Shown here in pieces: positions 24,446-33,024 of a DNA stretch of 64,000 nucleotides; position 1 is the first letter of the stretch, and every line of letters starts with the position of its first letter. Origin of the DNA: an uncultured Collinsella sp. (lineage in GTDB: Bacteria; Actinomycetota; Coriobacteriia; Coriobacteriales; Coriobacteriaceae); contig CAUACA010000006.1 of NCBI GenBank assembly GCA_958427355.1, forward strand, positions 34,968 through 98,967, given 5' to 3'. Below the pieces are notes generated by a model. The model saw only the letters and a list, made by a program, of their open reading frames with translations, had not been told where the DNA came from and searched no databases. The position numbers and the translations under genes are program-made.

Positions 24446-24673
24446 GCGGCCTCCCTCCAGCGGCTCTTGGCGGCAAGCCACAGCCTGCACACATTGAATA
24501 AAATCATCATCGAATCTATCAGTATGGCATCGGACAAAACGTTTTGCCCCACCAGTTGGCGAATTACCGCGCCGCCGTCACATATCAAACGCCAAAATGT
24601 GCGAGACTGTTCTGTGCAATTGTGCCGGCCGAGGGAGCGCCGGCGCTCGATTCGCATGGAGTAACCCACAACG
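24446..24673. other. Divergent intergenic region upstream of dxs
   Basis: 228 bp between the HD gene (minus) and dxs (plus). It is AT-richer than its surroundings in 24490-24600. A GC-rich inverted repeat (GCCGG... CGCCGGC around 24626-24651) precedes dxs. I see no recognisable riboswitch. Confidence 0.3.
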
Positions 24674-26455
24674 ATGCTGCTTACGCAAACGACAACGCCC
24701 GAGGACGTCAAGGCTCTTAATCGCGCCGAGCTCCCGCAGCTCTGCGACGAGATTCGCCACGCCATCCTCGAAAGTTCCGCCGCTGTCGGCGGACACGTTG
24801 CCCCCAACCTGGGCGTCGTTGAGCTCACGGTTGCGCTCCATCGCGTGTTTAACTCCCCCACCGACAAGATTGTCTTTGACGTGTCGCACCAGACCTACGC
24901 ACACAAGGCGCTGACCGGGCGCGCGTACACCTATATCGACCCGGAGCGCTTTGGCGAGGCCTCTGGCTTTGCCAATCCCGACGAGTCCGAGCATGACTTG
25001 TTTGCCATGGGTCACACCTCGACCTCGGTGAGCTTGGGCTGTGGCCTTGCCCACGCACGCGACCTGGCGGGTGACACGTATAACGTCATCACCATCATTG
25101 GCGACGGCTCGCTTTCGGGCGGCTTGGCGTTTGAGGGCTTTAACAATGCCGCCGAGCTCGACAGCAACCTGATCATCATCGTCAACGATAACGACCAGTC
25201 CATCGCCGAAAACCACGGTGGCCTCTATCGCAACCTGGCCGAGCTGCGCGCCAGCAACGGCACCTGCGAGCGCAACATTTTCCGCGCGATGGGGCTCGAC
25301 TACCGCTACCTGGACGCCGGTAACGATGTCCAAGCGCTGGTCGATACGCTGCAGGAGCTGCGCGATATCGAACACCCCATCGTGCTGCACGTCTCGACCG
25401 CCAAGGGCAAGGGCTTTGAGCCGGCCCAGAGCGACCCCGAACACTGGCATCATGTAGGGCCCTTCGATATGGCAACCGGCCGCAAACTATACCCGGGCCA
25501 CCCGAGCGAGCCCGCACCGCGCACCTATGCCGATATTACGGGCGAGGCGCTCAGCGCCGCTATCGAGCGCGATCCGCTGGTCGTGGGCATCACAGCCGCT
25601 ACGCCCTACATCATGGGCTTCACGCCCGAGCTTCGCGCCGCGGCAGGCAAGCAGTTTGTCGACGTGGGCATTGCCGAAGAGCACGCCGTCACCTTTGCCA
25701 CCGCGCTCGCCAGCGCCGGCGCCAAGCCGGTCTTTGGCGCGTACGGCACGTTTTTGCAGCGCGCCTACGACGAACTGTGGCACGACTTGTGCCTCAACGA
25801 CGCCCCCGCAACCATCTTGGTATTTGGTGCGTCGATCTTTGGCACCACATCCGAGACGCACCTCTCGTTCTTTGATATTTCTATGCTGGGCGGACTTCCC
25901 AACATGCGCTACCTGGCACCGGCCTGCATGGAGGAATACCTATCCATGCTGATCTGGTCGCTCGACCACCGCGAGCATCCCGTGGCGATCCGCGTACCGG
26001 GTATCGGCCTGGTATGCCGCCCCGATCTGGCGCCCGACGAGGGCACCGATTACGGCATCGTGCGCTACAACGTCGTGCGTCAGGGCCGCGACGTTGCCGT
26101 GCTTGCACTTGGCGATTTCTTTGAGCTGGGCGAGCACATGGCAAACCGCTTGGCTGCCGAGTACGGCATCGAGGCCACGCTCGTCAACCCGCGCTTTGCA
26201 ACCGAGCTCGACCGCGAGTTCCTCGACAGTCTTGCCGCCGAGCATCGCGTTGTCGTCACCCTCGAGGACGGCATCTTGGACGGCGGCTGGGGCGAGCGCG
26301 TGGCATGTTACCTGGCCTGCACGCCGCTGCGGACACGTACCTTTGGCATCGCCAAGGGCTTCCCCGACCGCTACGACCCCAACGAGCTGTTGGCGCAGAA
26401 CGGCATGACGGTCGAGAACATGGCCGCCGAAGCCGTAAGGCTACTCAACGAGTAA
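24674..26455 (+). CDS. dxs: 1-deoxy-D-xylulose-5-phosphate synthase, divergent short type
   Basis: A 593-residue thiamine-diphosphate enzyme joining pyruvate and glyceraldehyde 3-phosphate, the first step of the MEP isoprenoid pathway. Key sites are present: SHQTYAHK (substrate His), GHTSTS, GDGSLSGGLAFEGFNN...NDN (ThDP/Mg), and IAEEHAVTFATALA (catalytic Glu). The usual DGPTHxG loop reads FGTTSETHLSFFD, keeping the His but little else, and the protein is ~25 residues shorter than the E. coli type. This places it in a divergent branch seen in some anaerobes and lactic bacteria, as I recall it. The ATG has only a distant GGAG. A strong terminator follows directly. Confidence 0.88.
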   Translation: MLLTQTTTPEDVKALNRAELPQLCDEIRHAILESSAAVGGHVAPNLGVVELTVALHRVFNSPTDKIVFDVSHQTYAHKALTGRAYTYIDPERFGEASGFANPDESEHDLFAMGHTSTSVSLGCGLAHARDLAGDTYNVITIIGDGSLSGGLAFEGFNNAAELDSNLIIIVNDNDQSIAENHGGLYRNLAELRASNGTCERNIFRAMGLDYRYLDAGNDVQALVDTLQELRDIEHPIVLHVSTAKGKGFEPAQSDPEHWHHVGPFDMATGRKLYPGHPSEPAPRTYADITGEALSAAIERDPLVVGITAATPYIMGFTPELRAAAGKQFVDVGIAEEHAVTFATALASAGAKPVFGAYGTFLQRAYDELWHDLCLNDAPATILVFGASIFGTTSETHLSFFDISMLGGLPNMRYLAPACMEEYLSMLIWSLDHREHPVAIRVPGIGLVCRPDLAPDEGTDYGIVRYNVVRQGRDVAVLALGDFFELGEHMANRLAAEYGIEATLVNPRFATELDREFLDSLAAEHRVVVTLEDGILDGGWGERVACYLACTPLRTRTFGIAKGFPDRYDPNELLAQNGMTVENMAAEAVRLLNE

Positions 26456-26493
26456 AAAACCTCCGCAAGGGAAGCACCCCTGCGGAGGTTTTT
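26455..26493 (+). terminator. Terminator of dxs
   Basis: Perfect 13-bp arms AAAAACCTCCGCA / TGCGGAGGTTTTT (26455-26467, 26481-26493) that begin at the last base of the stop codon. The T-run on the plus strand makes it a strong terminator; the A-run makes it symmetrical. Confidence 0.95.
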
Positions 26494-26511
26494 GTTTTCG
26501 CGGCGCGATTA

Positions 26512-26729
26512 TCTCAATCTGTAACATCTAGGGTCCGAATTCCCGTCTATCTGTTACAGATCTAGACAAGACGTCTTAGCCCCTGTTGTTTGTCTCAATC
26601 TGTAACAGTTAGAGACCTTTTGTCCGTCCAGATGTTACAGATTGAGACATTCGAATCCCCCTAAGGAAATAATCTCGATCTGTAACAGTTACTCGGCAAA
26701 AACGGCTGCAGATGTTACAGATCGAGACA
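26512..26729. repeat. Three tandem hairpin units (TCTC-R-ATCTGTAACA family)
   Basis: Units at 26512-26567, 26591-26649 and 26672-26729 repeat with an 80-81 bp period. Each has a left arm TCTC(A/G)ATCTGTAACA and a right arm TGTTACAGAT(T/C)GAGA around an unrelated ~22-26 nt loop. Units 2 and 3 are nearly perfect, and their arms differ by a paired A-T to G-C change. Unit 1 is degenerate (right arm ATCTAGA). They fill most of the gap between dxs and the alcohol dehydrogenase gene. Confidence 0.85.
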
Positions 26730-26743
26730 AAGCAGCAAGGCAA

Positions 26744-27946
26744 TTAGCGGTAGCTGTTCTTGAGGATTTCGACGACGTCGGGGTCGGTCAGTGTTACGGG
26801 GTCGTGGCTAAACAGGACGCCGTTGGTCGTCAGAGCGTTGTGCGCAATGGCCGGCAGCTCTTCAACCGTAATCCCCCACTCGCTCATGGCGATGTCTGCC
26901 ACATGGCAAGCCTCCATCAGGCGCGTGAGCTCAATCACAAAATCGTGTGGATCATCCGCGGCGGCATTGCCCATCAGGCGCGCCATGTCGATATAGCGCT
27001 CGGGTGCGGCGCCGTGATCGATCATCCACGTGTGGTAGGCACGGGCGATCATAATGAGGCCGGCGCCGTGCGGCAGGTCGTGATGATGCGCACTCATGCC
27101 ATGTTCAAGACCATGCGAGCCCGTGGTGCCCGAGGCATCCATGGCATAACCACCGAGTGTGTTGGCAAACGCAAGGCTCGAGCGCGCCTCCAGGTCATCG
27201 CCATTATTGACGCACGTAGGCAGCGCCGCGGCGGCACGGCGGATGCCTTCGCGGCAAACCATGTCACCCATGGGCGTGTTGGTATTTGAGATGTAGCACT
27301 CAACGCAATGGAACAGGGCGTCGAATCCCTGATAGGCGGTCAGACGCGCCGGGACGCTCGCCATGAGCTCGGGATCGACGATCGAAAGCACCGGAAACAG
27401 GCGCGGATCGCCCAGGCGAAGCTTCTCGTCATTGTCCTCGCAGGACAGGACACCGCCCGCATCGACCTCGGAGCCGGTACCCGCCGTGGTGGTTACGCAA
27501 ACGAGCGGCAGCGGATCGTTGGGGATCGGCAGACCGAGCGCGGTGCCACCATTCACAAAATCCCAGATGTCACCGGGGCACTCGTTACCCTTGGCATCGG
27601 TATGCGGGTTGGCCGCCACCGCGCAGATGCCCTTGCTGCCGTCCATGACCGAACCACCGCCAAGCGCCAGTATAAAATCACAGCCATGGGTACGCGCCAT
27701 CCAGCCACCTGCGTTGACGGTCTCGCGCAGGGGGTTGGGCTCAATGCGATCGAATAGCTCGTGCGCCACGCCGGCGCGATCGAGCTCCGCCTCCACGCGT
27801 CTCAGGTATCCAAAGCGCTTGACCGAGTTGCCGCCAGTGGTAACGATGAGCGCTTTGGTGCCGGGCAGCTTCTGCGCGCCCAGCTCGCCCAACTTGCCCG
27901 CGCCAAACAACACCTTGGTCGGTGCGAAAAACGAATAACCGTTCAT
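26744..27946 (-). CDS. Iron-containing alcohol dehydrogenase
   Basis: A 400-residue group III alcohol dehydrogenase with the Rossmann-type GGGSVMD motif (NAD(P) binding) and metal ligands in DALFHCVECYISN and HGLEHGMSAHHHDLPHGAGL, which contain the spaced histidines of the family signature. These enzymes reduce aldehydes or ketones in fermentation (butanol, 1,3-propanediol or lactaldehyde types); the substrate here is not evident. ATG 27946 has AAGGAG 8 nt upstream. It stands alone and is flanked by the triple hairpin array on its 3' side and a GGGACAG hairpin on its 5' side. Confidence 0.93.
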   Translation of the reverse strand: MNGYSFFAPTKVLFGAGKLGELGAQKLPGTKALIVTTGGNSVKRFGYLRRVEAELDRAGVAHELFDRIEPNPLRETVNAGGWMARTHGCDFILALGGGSVMDGSKGICAVAANPHTDAKGNECPGDIWDFVNGGTALGLPIPNDPLPLVCVTTTAGTGSEVDAGGVLSCEDNDEKLRLGDPRLFPVLSIVDPELMASVPARLTAYQGFDALFHCVECYISNTNTPMGDMVCREGIRRAAAALPTCVNNGDDLEARSSLAFANTLGGYAMDASGTTGSHGLEHGMSAHHHDLPHGAGLIMIARAYHTWMIDHGAAPERYIDMARLMGNAAADDPHDFVIELTRLMEACHVADIAMSEWGITVEELPAIAHNALTTNGVLFSHDPVTLTDPDVVEILKNSYR

Positions 27947-28065
27947 ACGCGATCTCCTTACTTATATATGCATCGCGTTGCCGCCATTATAGCGACCGCT
28001 GCGAGCGATCGTGTCGTCCGCAAGACGCTTTCTTAGCTGCAATAATTGACGTTTGCCCAGATAAA

Positions 28066-28100
28066 ACCTGCCAAAATAAACCTGTCCCTTTTTGGCAGGT
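28066..28100. repeat. GGGACAG-type hairpin (copy 5)
   Basis: ACCTGCCAAAA / TTTTTGGCAGGT arms around TAAACCTGTCCC. The 35-nt unit is identical to the copy at 38040-38074, and both are preceded by GATAAA or a close variant. It lies between two divergent genes and is not next to a stop codon. Confidence 0.88.
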
Positions 28101-28142
28101 AGAATAACCCATAAGGTAAGTATGTTTCTGTGTTATTTCGTG

Positions 28143-28172
28143 TTGACCCATTTGAGCGCGATAGGGTATAAC
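28143..28172 (+). promoter_or_regulatory. Promoter of the amino-acid ABC transporter operon
   Basis: TTGACC (28143-28148) and TATAAC (28167-28172) with 18-nt spacing, 44 nt before the binding-protein ATG. This is the best vegetative-type promoter in the window. The leader also carries AAAGGTG before the start. Confidence 0.65.
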
Positions 28173-28215
28173 TCTACTCAACCGCTAGGGATTTTATTGA
28201 GAAAGGTGTTCTACC

Positions 28216-29211
28216 ATGAGCAAGAACCTCTCCCAGCAGGTCGTTCTCGACCGCCGCGGCTTCGTTGCCGCCACCTTCGCAACCGTTGCCGGCCTTGGTC
28301 TTGCCGGCTGCTCTGACACCAGCGCCGAGGCCGACAAGGGTTCCGCCACCGGCTCCTCCAAGGGCTCCGAGGATACCGAGGTTTCCGCCACGCTCGATGC
28401 CAAGGCATTCGACAAGCTCGTCAACGACGGCCCCAAGGCCGATGACGACGCCATCGCCGCCAGCACCTGGGCGACGGCCGTCAAGGACGCCGGCGTCTTT
28501 AAGATCGGTGGCGTTCAGACCTCCACGCTCTTCTCCCTCCTCAACGAGAAAGACGGTCAGACCCGCGGCTTCGACGCCGGTATCGCACAGCTCCTGTCCA
28601 ACTACATTCTGGGCGAGAACAAGGTCGAGATCACCCAGGTGACCTCGGACACGCGCGAATCCGTCCTGCAGAACGGCCAGGTCGACGCTGTCTTTGCCAC
28701 CTACACCATCACTGACGAGCGCAAGAAGCTCGTATCCTTTGCCGGTCCCTACTACTACACCCAGCAGGCCATCCTGGTGCTCGCCGATAACGACGACATC
28801 AAGAGCGTCGACGACCTGGCCGACAAGAACGTCGCCGTCCAGTCCGGCTCCAACGGCCCTGCCATTCTGGAGGAGTTCGCCCCCAAGGCCAGCCAGCAGG
28901 AGTTCAAGACCGACGAAGAGGCCCGCCAGGCACTCCAGCAGGGTCGTGTTGACGCCTACGTCATCGACAACAACATGCAGCAGAGCGCCCTGGTCCGCGA
29001 GCCCGGCAAGTACAAGATCGCCGGCAAGCCCTTCGGCAGCAAGGAGCCCTATGGCATCGGTCTGCCGCTCGATTCCGACGGCGTCGCCTTTGTCAACGAC
29101 TTCCTTAAGAAGATCGAGGACGACGGCACCTGGACCAAGCTGTGGCAGATCTGCATCGGCGACCGTACGGGCGACACCAATGTTCCCGAGCTGCCCGAGA
29201 TCGGCGCCTAG
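28216..29211 (+). CDS. Amino acid ABC transporter substrate-binding lipoprotein
   Basis: A 331-residue family 3 solute-binding protein. The N-terminus DRRGFVAATFATVAGLGLAGC combines a twin-arginine-like RRGF motif with a lipobox ending at Cys32, so it is probably exported folded and then lipidated by Lgt. After a flexible Ser/Gly/Glu linker, the two-lobed domain shows GFDAGIAQLL, TDERKKLVSFAGPYYYTQQAILV and GSNGPAILEEFAP, typical of glutamate/polar amino-acid binders. The first gene of a four-gene operon, it is followed by an attenuator hairpin that would favour excess binding protein over permease. Confidence 0.93.
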   Translation: MSKNLSQQVVLDRRGFVAATFATVAGLGLAGCSDTSAEADKGSATGSSKGSEDTEVSATLDAKAFDKLVNDGPKADDDAIAASTWATAVKDAGVFKIGGVQTSTLFSLLNEKDGQTRGFDAGIAQLLSNYILGENKVEITQVTSDTRESVLQNGQVDAVFATYTITDERKKLVSFAGPYYYTQQAILVLADNDDIKSVDDLADKNVAVQSGSNGPAILEEFAPKASQQEFKTDEEARQALQQGRVDAYVIDNNMQQSALVREPGKYKIAGKPFGSKEPYGIGLPLDSDGVAFVNDFLKKIEDDGTWTKLWQICIGDRTGDTNVPELPEIGA

Positions 29212-29299
29212 GCAGCGAGCCTGGTAACGGCCGCAACGAAACCATACGGAAACGCATGATGCGCTTTATTGCGGTAAACTGTTTCCTCACAGAGTTGTC

Positions 29300-29330
29300 G
29301 GGGCTTCCGTACACGCGGGAGCCCCTTTCC
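29300..29330 (+). terminator. Intra-operon attenuator hairpin
   Basis: GGGGCTTCC / GGGAGCCCC arms around a short loop, followed by TTTCC. It lies between the binding protein and permease genes, with the permease ribosome site (GCAGGAGG) only 10-15 nt beyond. Partial termination or 3'-end protection would raise binding protein relative to permeases. Confidence 0.65.
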
Positions 29331-29349
29331 TTATCGGCAGGAGGTCCGC

Positions 29350-30009
29350 ATGAGTCTCTCCGAACTCTGGTCGCTCTATGGCCAGAACTATATCGACGCG
29401 CTGCTAGCGACCTGGGGCATGACGCTTGAGTCGTTTGCCATCGCCATGGTGCTGGCCGTCGCCGTCACCGTGATGCGCGTGTCGCCGCTCAAGCCGCTGC
29501 GCGTCTTTGGCGACCTGTATGTCCAGGTCTTCCGTAACATCCCCGGCATCGCACTGCTCATCATCGTCGTCTATGCGCTGCCGCCGCTCAAGGTCGTCCT
29601 GCCCTACCGCACCTGCGTTATCGTCGCCACGGTCCTTTTGGGCTCGGCCTTTGGCTCCGAAAACTTTATGAGCGGCATCAACACCGTCGGCGTCGGTCAG
29701 GTCGAAGCAGCACGTTCGCTCGGCATGAGCTTTAACCGTATCCTCGCCAAAATCGTGATTCCGCAGGCACTGCGCTCGAGCGTGCTGCCCATGACCAACC
29801 TCTTTATCGCCGTCATGCTTACCACCGCGCTCGGCAGTCAGGTGCCGCTTAAACCGCAGGAGCTCACCGGCGTGGTGAGCTACATCAACACGCGCTCGCT
29901 CGGCGGCGTCGCCGCGTTCTTTATCTCGGCGCTCGGCTACCTGGGCACGGCCTTTGTGGTGAGCCACATTGGCAACTACATCGATAAGAAGGTGAGGATC
30001 CTCCGATGA
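29350..30009 (+). CDS. Amino acid ABC transporter permease (GluC-like)
   Basis: A 219-residue His/Glu/Gln/Arg-type permease with about five membrane helices. The ABC-coupling EAA loop is visible as GVGQVEAARSLGMSFNRILAKIVIPQA around residues 115-140. AGGAGG precedes the ATG by 7 nt. It overlaps the next permease gene by 4 nt (ATGA), so the two are translationally coupled and form the membrane heterodimer. Confidence 0.92.
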   Translation: MSLSELWSLYGQNYIDALLATWGMTLESFAIAMVLAVAVTVMRVSPLKPLRVFGDLYVQVFRNIPGIALLIIVVYALPPLKVVLPYRTCVIVATVLLGSAFGSENFMSGINTVGVGQVEAARSLGMSFNRILAKIVIPQALRSSVLPMTNLFIAVMLTTALGSQVPLKPQELTGVVSYINTRSLGGVAAFFISALGYLGTAFVVSHIGNYIDKKVRILR

Positions 30010-30839
30010 GCAAGCATTCCTCCCCTGCGCTTACCATGCGTGATGCGCTCTACGAGGCTCCCGGCCCCAAGATGCGCGCCAAGATTCGCATCGGCACCGC
30101 CATCTCATTGGTTGCCGTGGCGGCGCTCATCGCCTTGGTACTGCAGCGCTTTTATGTGACCGGTCAGCTTTCGGTCCACTATTGGTATTTCTTTACGCAC
30201 CTCTCTACCTGGAAGTTCTTACTTGCCGGCTTTGAGGGTACCGTTAAAGTCGCACTCACCGCTGGCGCCATCGCGCTGGTGCTGGGCTTAGCCCTCATGC
30301 TCGGCCGCACGAGCGACATTAAGCCGCTGCAGCTGGTCTGCCGCGTACTCACCGATTTCTTCCGCGGCGTACCGAGCCTGCTGTTCATCTACTTCTTCTT
30401 TTTGGTGCTGCCCCAGTACAAGATTGCGCTGCCGTCGTTTTGGATGCTCACGCTTCCCGTCGCGCTCGCTGCCGCCGGCGTACTCGCCGAGATTTTCCGT
30501 GCCGGCGTCAACGCCGTGCCGCGCGGCCAGGTCGAAGCCGCCCAGGCACTCGGTCTCTCCAAGGCCAAAATCACCTTTAAAATCGTGTTGCCGCAGGCTA
30601 TTCGGTTTATCATTCCGTCGTTGATTTCGCAGCTCGTGGTCGTAGTCAAAGACACCACCGTCGCCTACGTGGTGAGCTACCCTGACCTTATGCAAAATGC
30701 CCGCGTGCTCATTACCAACTACGACGCCCTCGTGTCGGTCTACCTGGTAATCGCGGTCATCTACATCCTCATCAACGTCGCGATTAACAAGGCCGCCGTC
30801 TATGTTTCGCACAAGACCGGCGCGACCATCATCCGCTAA
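30006..30839 (+). CDS. Amino acid ABC transporter permease (GluD-like)
   Basis: A 277-residue permease partner. It has a longer cytoplasmic N-terminus than GluC, then five or six helices, with the EAA loop PRGQVEAAQALGLSKAKITFKIVLPQA near residues 173-200. It starts within the stop of the preceding permease (ATGA). The pair resembles the corynebacterial GluCD glutamate permeases, which also differ in length. Glutamate or a related polar amino acid is likely but not proven. Confidence 0.92.
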   Translation: MSKHSSPALTMRDALYEAPGPKMRAKIRIGTAISLVAVAALIALVLQRFYVTGQLSVHYWYFFTHLSTWKFLLAGFEGTVKVALTAGAIALVLGLALMLGRTSDIKPLQLVCRVLTDFFRGVPSLLFIYFFFLVLPQYKIALPSFWMLTLPVALAAAGVLAEIFRAGVNAVPRGQVEAAQALGLSKAKITFKIVLPQAIRFIIPSLISQLVVVVKDTTVAYVVSYPDLMQNARVLITNYDALVSVYLVIAVIYILINVAINKAAVYVSHKTGATIIR

Positions 30840-30875
30840 CGCTTTACCATTTCGAGTCATAAGGAGCCGAGCACC

Positions 30876-31640
<765 letters not shown>

Positions 31641-31652
31641 CCCAATTGCCAC

Positions 31653-31685
31653 GCGGGGCAAATTCATCAGTAACATTTGTCCCGC
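31653..31685 (+). terminator. Hairpin at the end of the ABC transporter operon
   Basis: GCGGGGCAAAT / ATTTGTCCCGC arms (one G-T pair) with an 11-nt loop, 13 nt after the ATPase stop. No T-tract follows, so it may be a 3'-end stabiliser, or the next gene may be read through. Confidence 0.55.
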
Positions 31686-31728
31686 GCCACCCCAGCACCA
31701 TGTCCACCCGGATTCGAAAGCCGCACCC

Positions 31729-32538
31729 ATGATCGGAACCCGCACCTCATCGTCCTACACCCCGCACGTCGACGTCGATCCCGCCGACCGCCCGCTTATC
31801 CTGGTAGCACCACGCTGGGAAGAAGCGAAGCCCTATTTGAGCGAGACACTCTCCCCCAACGAGGAAATCGCAAGTGTCTTTGTCGATGCCATTCTTGCCG
31901 CCGGCGGCCTGCCGCTGCAGATGTCCATCACCGAGGACATTGAGGTTATCCGTCATTACGTCGATATCGCCGACGGCATCGCTATTCCCGGCGGCCCGGA
32001 CGTCAACCCCAAGCGCTGGGGCGACGAGCGCCCCTACGACCCCACACTGTGCTGCGAGATTCGCGACCGTTTTGAGTTTAAGCTGGTTAACGAGGTGCTC
32101 CGTGCCAAAAAGCCACTCTTTACCACCTGCCGCGGCACGCAGCTGCTCAACGTCGCCACCGGCGGCACCCTGTGCATGGACGTGCCGAGCCTGGGTGCGC
32201 GCGAGGGTCGCACGCAGTGGCGTCACACCCACGTGCTCAGCGATCCCGTGCACCCCGTCGAGGTCGTGCCGGGCTCGCTGCTGGAACGCGCGGTTGGCGG
32301 GCACAGGCTAATCCAGACCAACTCCGCACACCACTGCTGCGTCGACCGTCTGGGTAAAAGCACGCGCTTGGTCGCCAAAGCAACCGACGGCGTTCCCGAG
32401 TGCATCGAAGTCGAAGGCCAGCCGTTCTGCCTGGGCGTACAATGGCACCCTGAGTACACGTGGAAGACGCTCGAGACCGACTTTAACCTGTGGAAGTCGT
32501 TTGTCGAGGCAGCGGCAAAGGTTAAGCAGGCCCGTTAG
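31729..32538 (+). CDS. Gamma-glutamyl-gamma-aminobutyrate hydrolase-like class I amidase (peptidase C26)
   Basis: A 269-residue class I glutamine amidotransferase-like hydrolase. The nucleophile elbow is FTTCRGTQLLNV (Cys), the His-Glu pair is GVQWHPEYTW, and the GIAIPGGPDVNPKRWGDE segment is typical of the PuuD group. These enzymes hydrolyse gamma-glutamyl bonds such as gamma-Glu-GABA in putrescine breakdown; here it could equally act on gamma-glutamyl peptides. I chose ATG 31729, since the frame further upstream is inside the ATPase gene. No strong ribosome site is seen, so translation may be weak. Its position after a glutamate-type importer suggests a shared nitrogen-scavenging role. Confidence 0.85.
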   Translation: MIGTRTSSSYTPHVDVDPADRPLILVAPRWEEAKPYLSETLSPNEEIASVFVDAILAAGGLPLQMSITEDIEVIRHYVDIADGIAIPGGPDVNPKRWGDERPYDPTLCCEIRDRFEFKLVNEVLRAKKPLFTTCRGTQLLNVATGGTLCMDVPSLGAREGRTQWRHTHVLSDPVHPVEVVPGSLLERAVGGHRLIQTNSAHHCCVDRLGKSTRLVAKATDGVPECIEVEGQPFCLGVQWHPEYTWKTLETDFNLWKSFVEAAAKVKQAR

Positions 32539-32555
32539 CTCGCGAACCACACAAC

Positions 32556-32605
32556 GCAAAAAGGCGCCCCGCCGGCCACATGGCCCGACGGGGCGCCCTT
32601 TTGCC
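32556..32605. terminator. Bidirectional terminator between convergent genes
   Basis: CAAAAAGGCGCCCCG / CGGGGCGCCCTTTTG arms (one mismatch) around a 16-nt GC-rich loop, with an A-run on the left and a T-run on the right. It serves both the amidase gene (plus) and the Hpt gene (minus). Confidence 0.9.
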
Positions 32606-32643
32606 TATACGTGGCCAGCATACAGTCCAAGGCTCGCAAGCTC

Positions 32644-33000
32644 TTATTCGGCCGCCTCGCGCAGGGCCGACATCGTAGCCGCATATTGCTGCTGCAGCGC
32701 ATGCATTCCCTCGCGAGCGCCGTCAACGGCATCAGTGCCACGCAACGCTTCGGTCACCACGACCGCAGGCTCGTACAGATTATCGAATCCCAGATTCTGA
32801 CTCACGCCCTTGAGCGTATGCGCTGCCATAAACGCACCTTCGGCGTCTCCTGCCGCCATGGCGGCCTCCAGCTTGTCCATGCTCTCGTCATCCAAAAACT
32901 TGAGGGCAAAGCGGGCAAGCATCTCCTCGCCCATCAGCCGAGCGCACGCGTCATCATAATTGGCGCCGATCTTCTCATACGCCTCACGCATGGAAATCAT
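32644..33000 (-). CDS. Hpt (histidine phosphotransfer) domain protein
   Basis: A 118-residue all-helical protein with the Hpt signature FMAAHTLKGVSQNLGF; His61 is the predicted phosphate carrier. Stand-alone Hpt proteins shuttle phosphate between receiver domains in phosphorelays. The gene lies 24 nt after the GGDEF-REC-HD-GYP gene on the same strand, so its likely partner is that REC domain. No hybrid kinase is encoded nearby, so the phosphate source is elsewhere. The ATG at 33000 is preceded by AAAGGAG. Confidence 0.9.
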   Translation of the reverse strand: MISMREAYEKIGANYDDACARLMGEEMLARFALKFLDDESMDKLEAAMAAGDAEGAFMAAHTLKGVSQNLGFDNLYEPAVVVTEALRGTDAVDGAREGMHALQQQYAATMSALREAAE

Positions 33001-33024
33001 GGATTAAAAACTCCTTTGGTCAAA

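Noticed and set aside
24446..24673. TPP or other riboswitch upstream of dxs.
   Set aside because: No conserved riboswitch core is recognisable by eye; only a GC-rich inverted repeat is seen.
26512..26729. Short CRISPR array.
   Set aside because: The repeated parts are paired inverted arms of hairpins, the unit count is three, and there are no cas genes.
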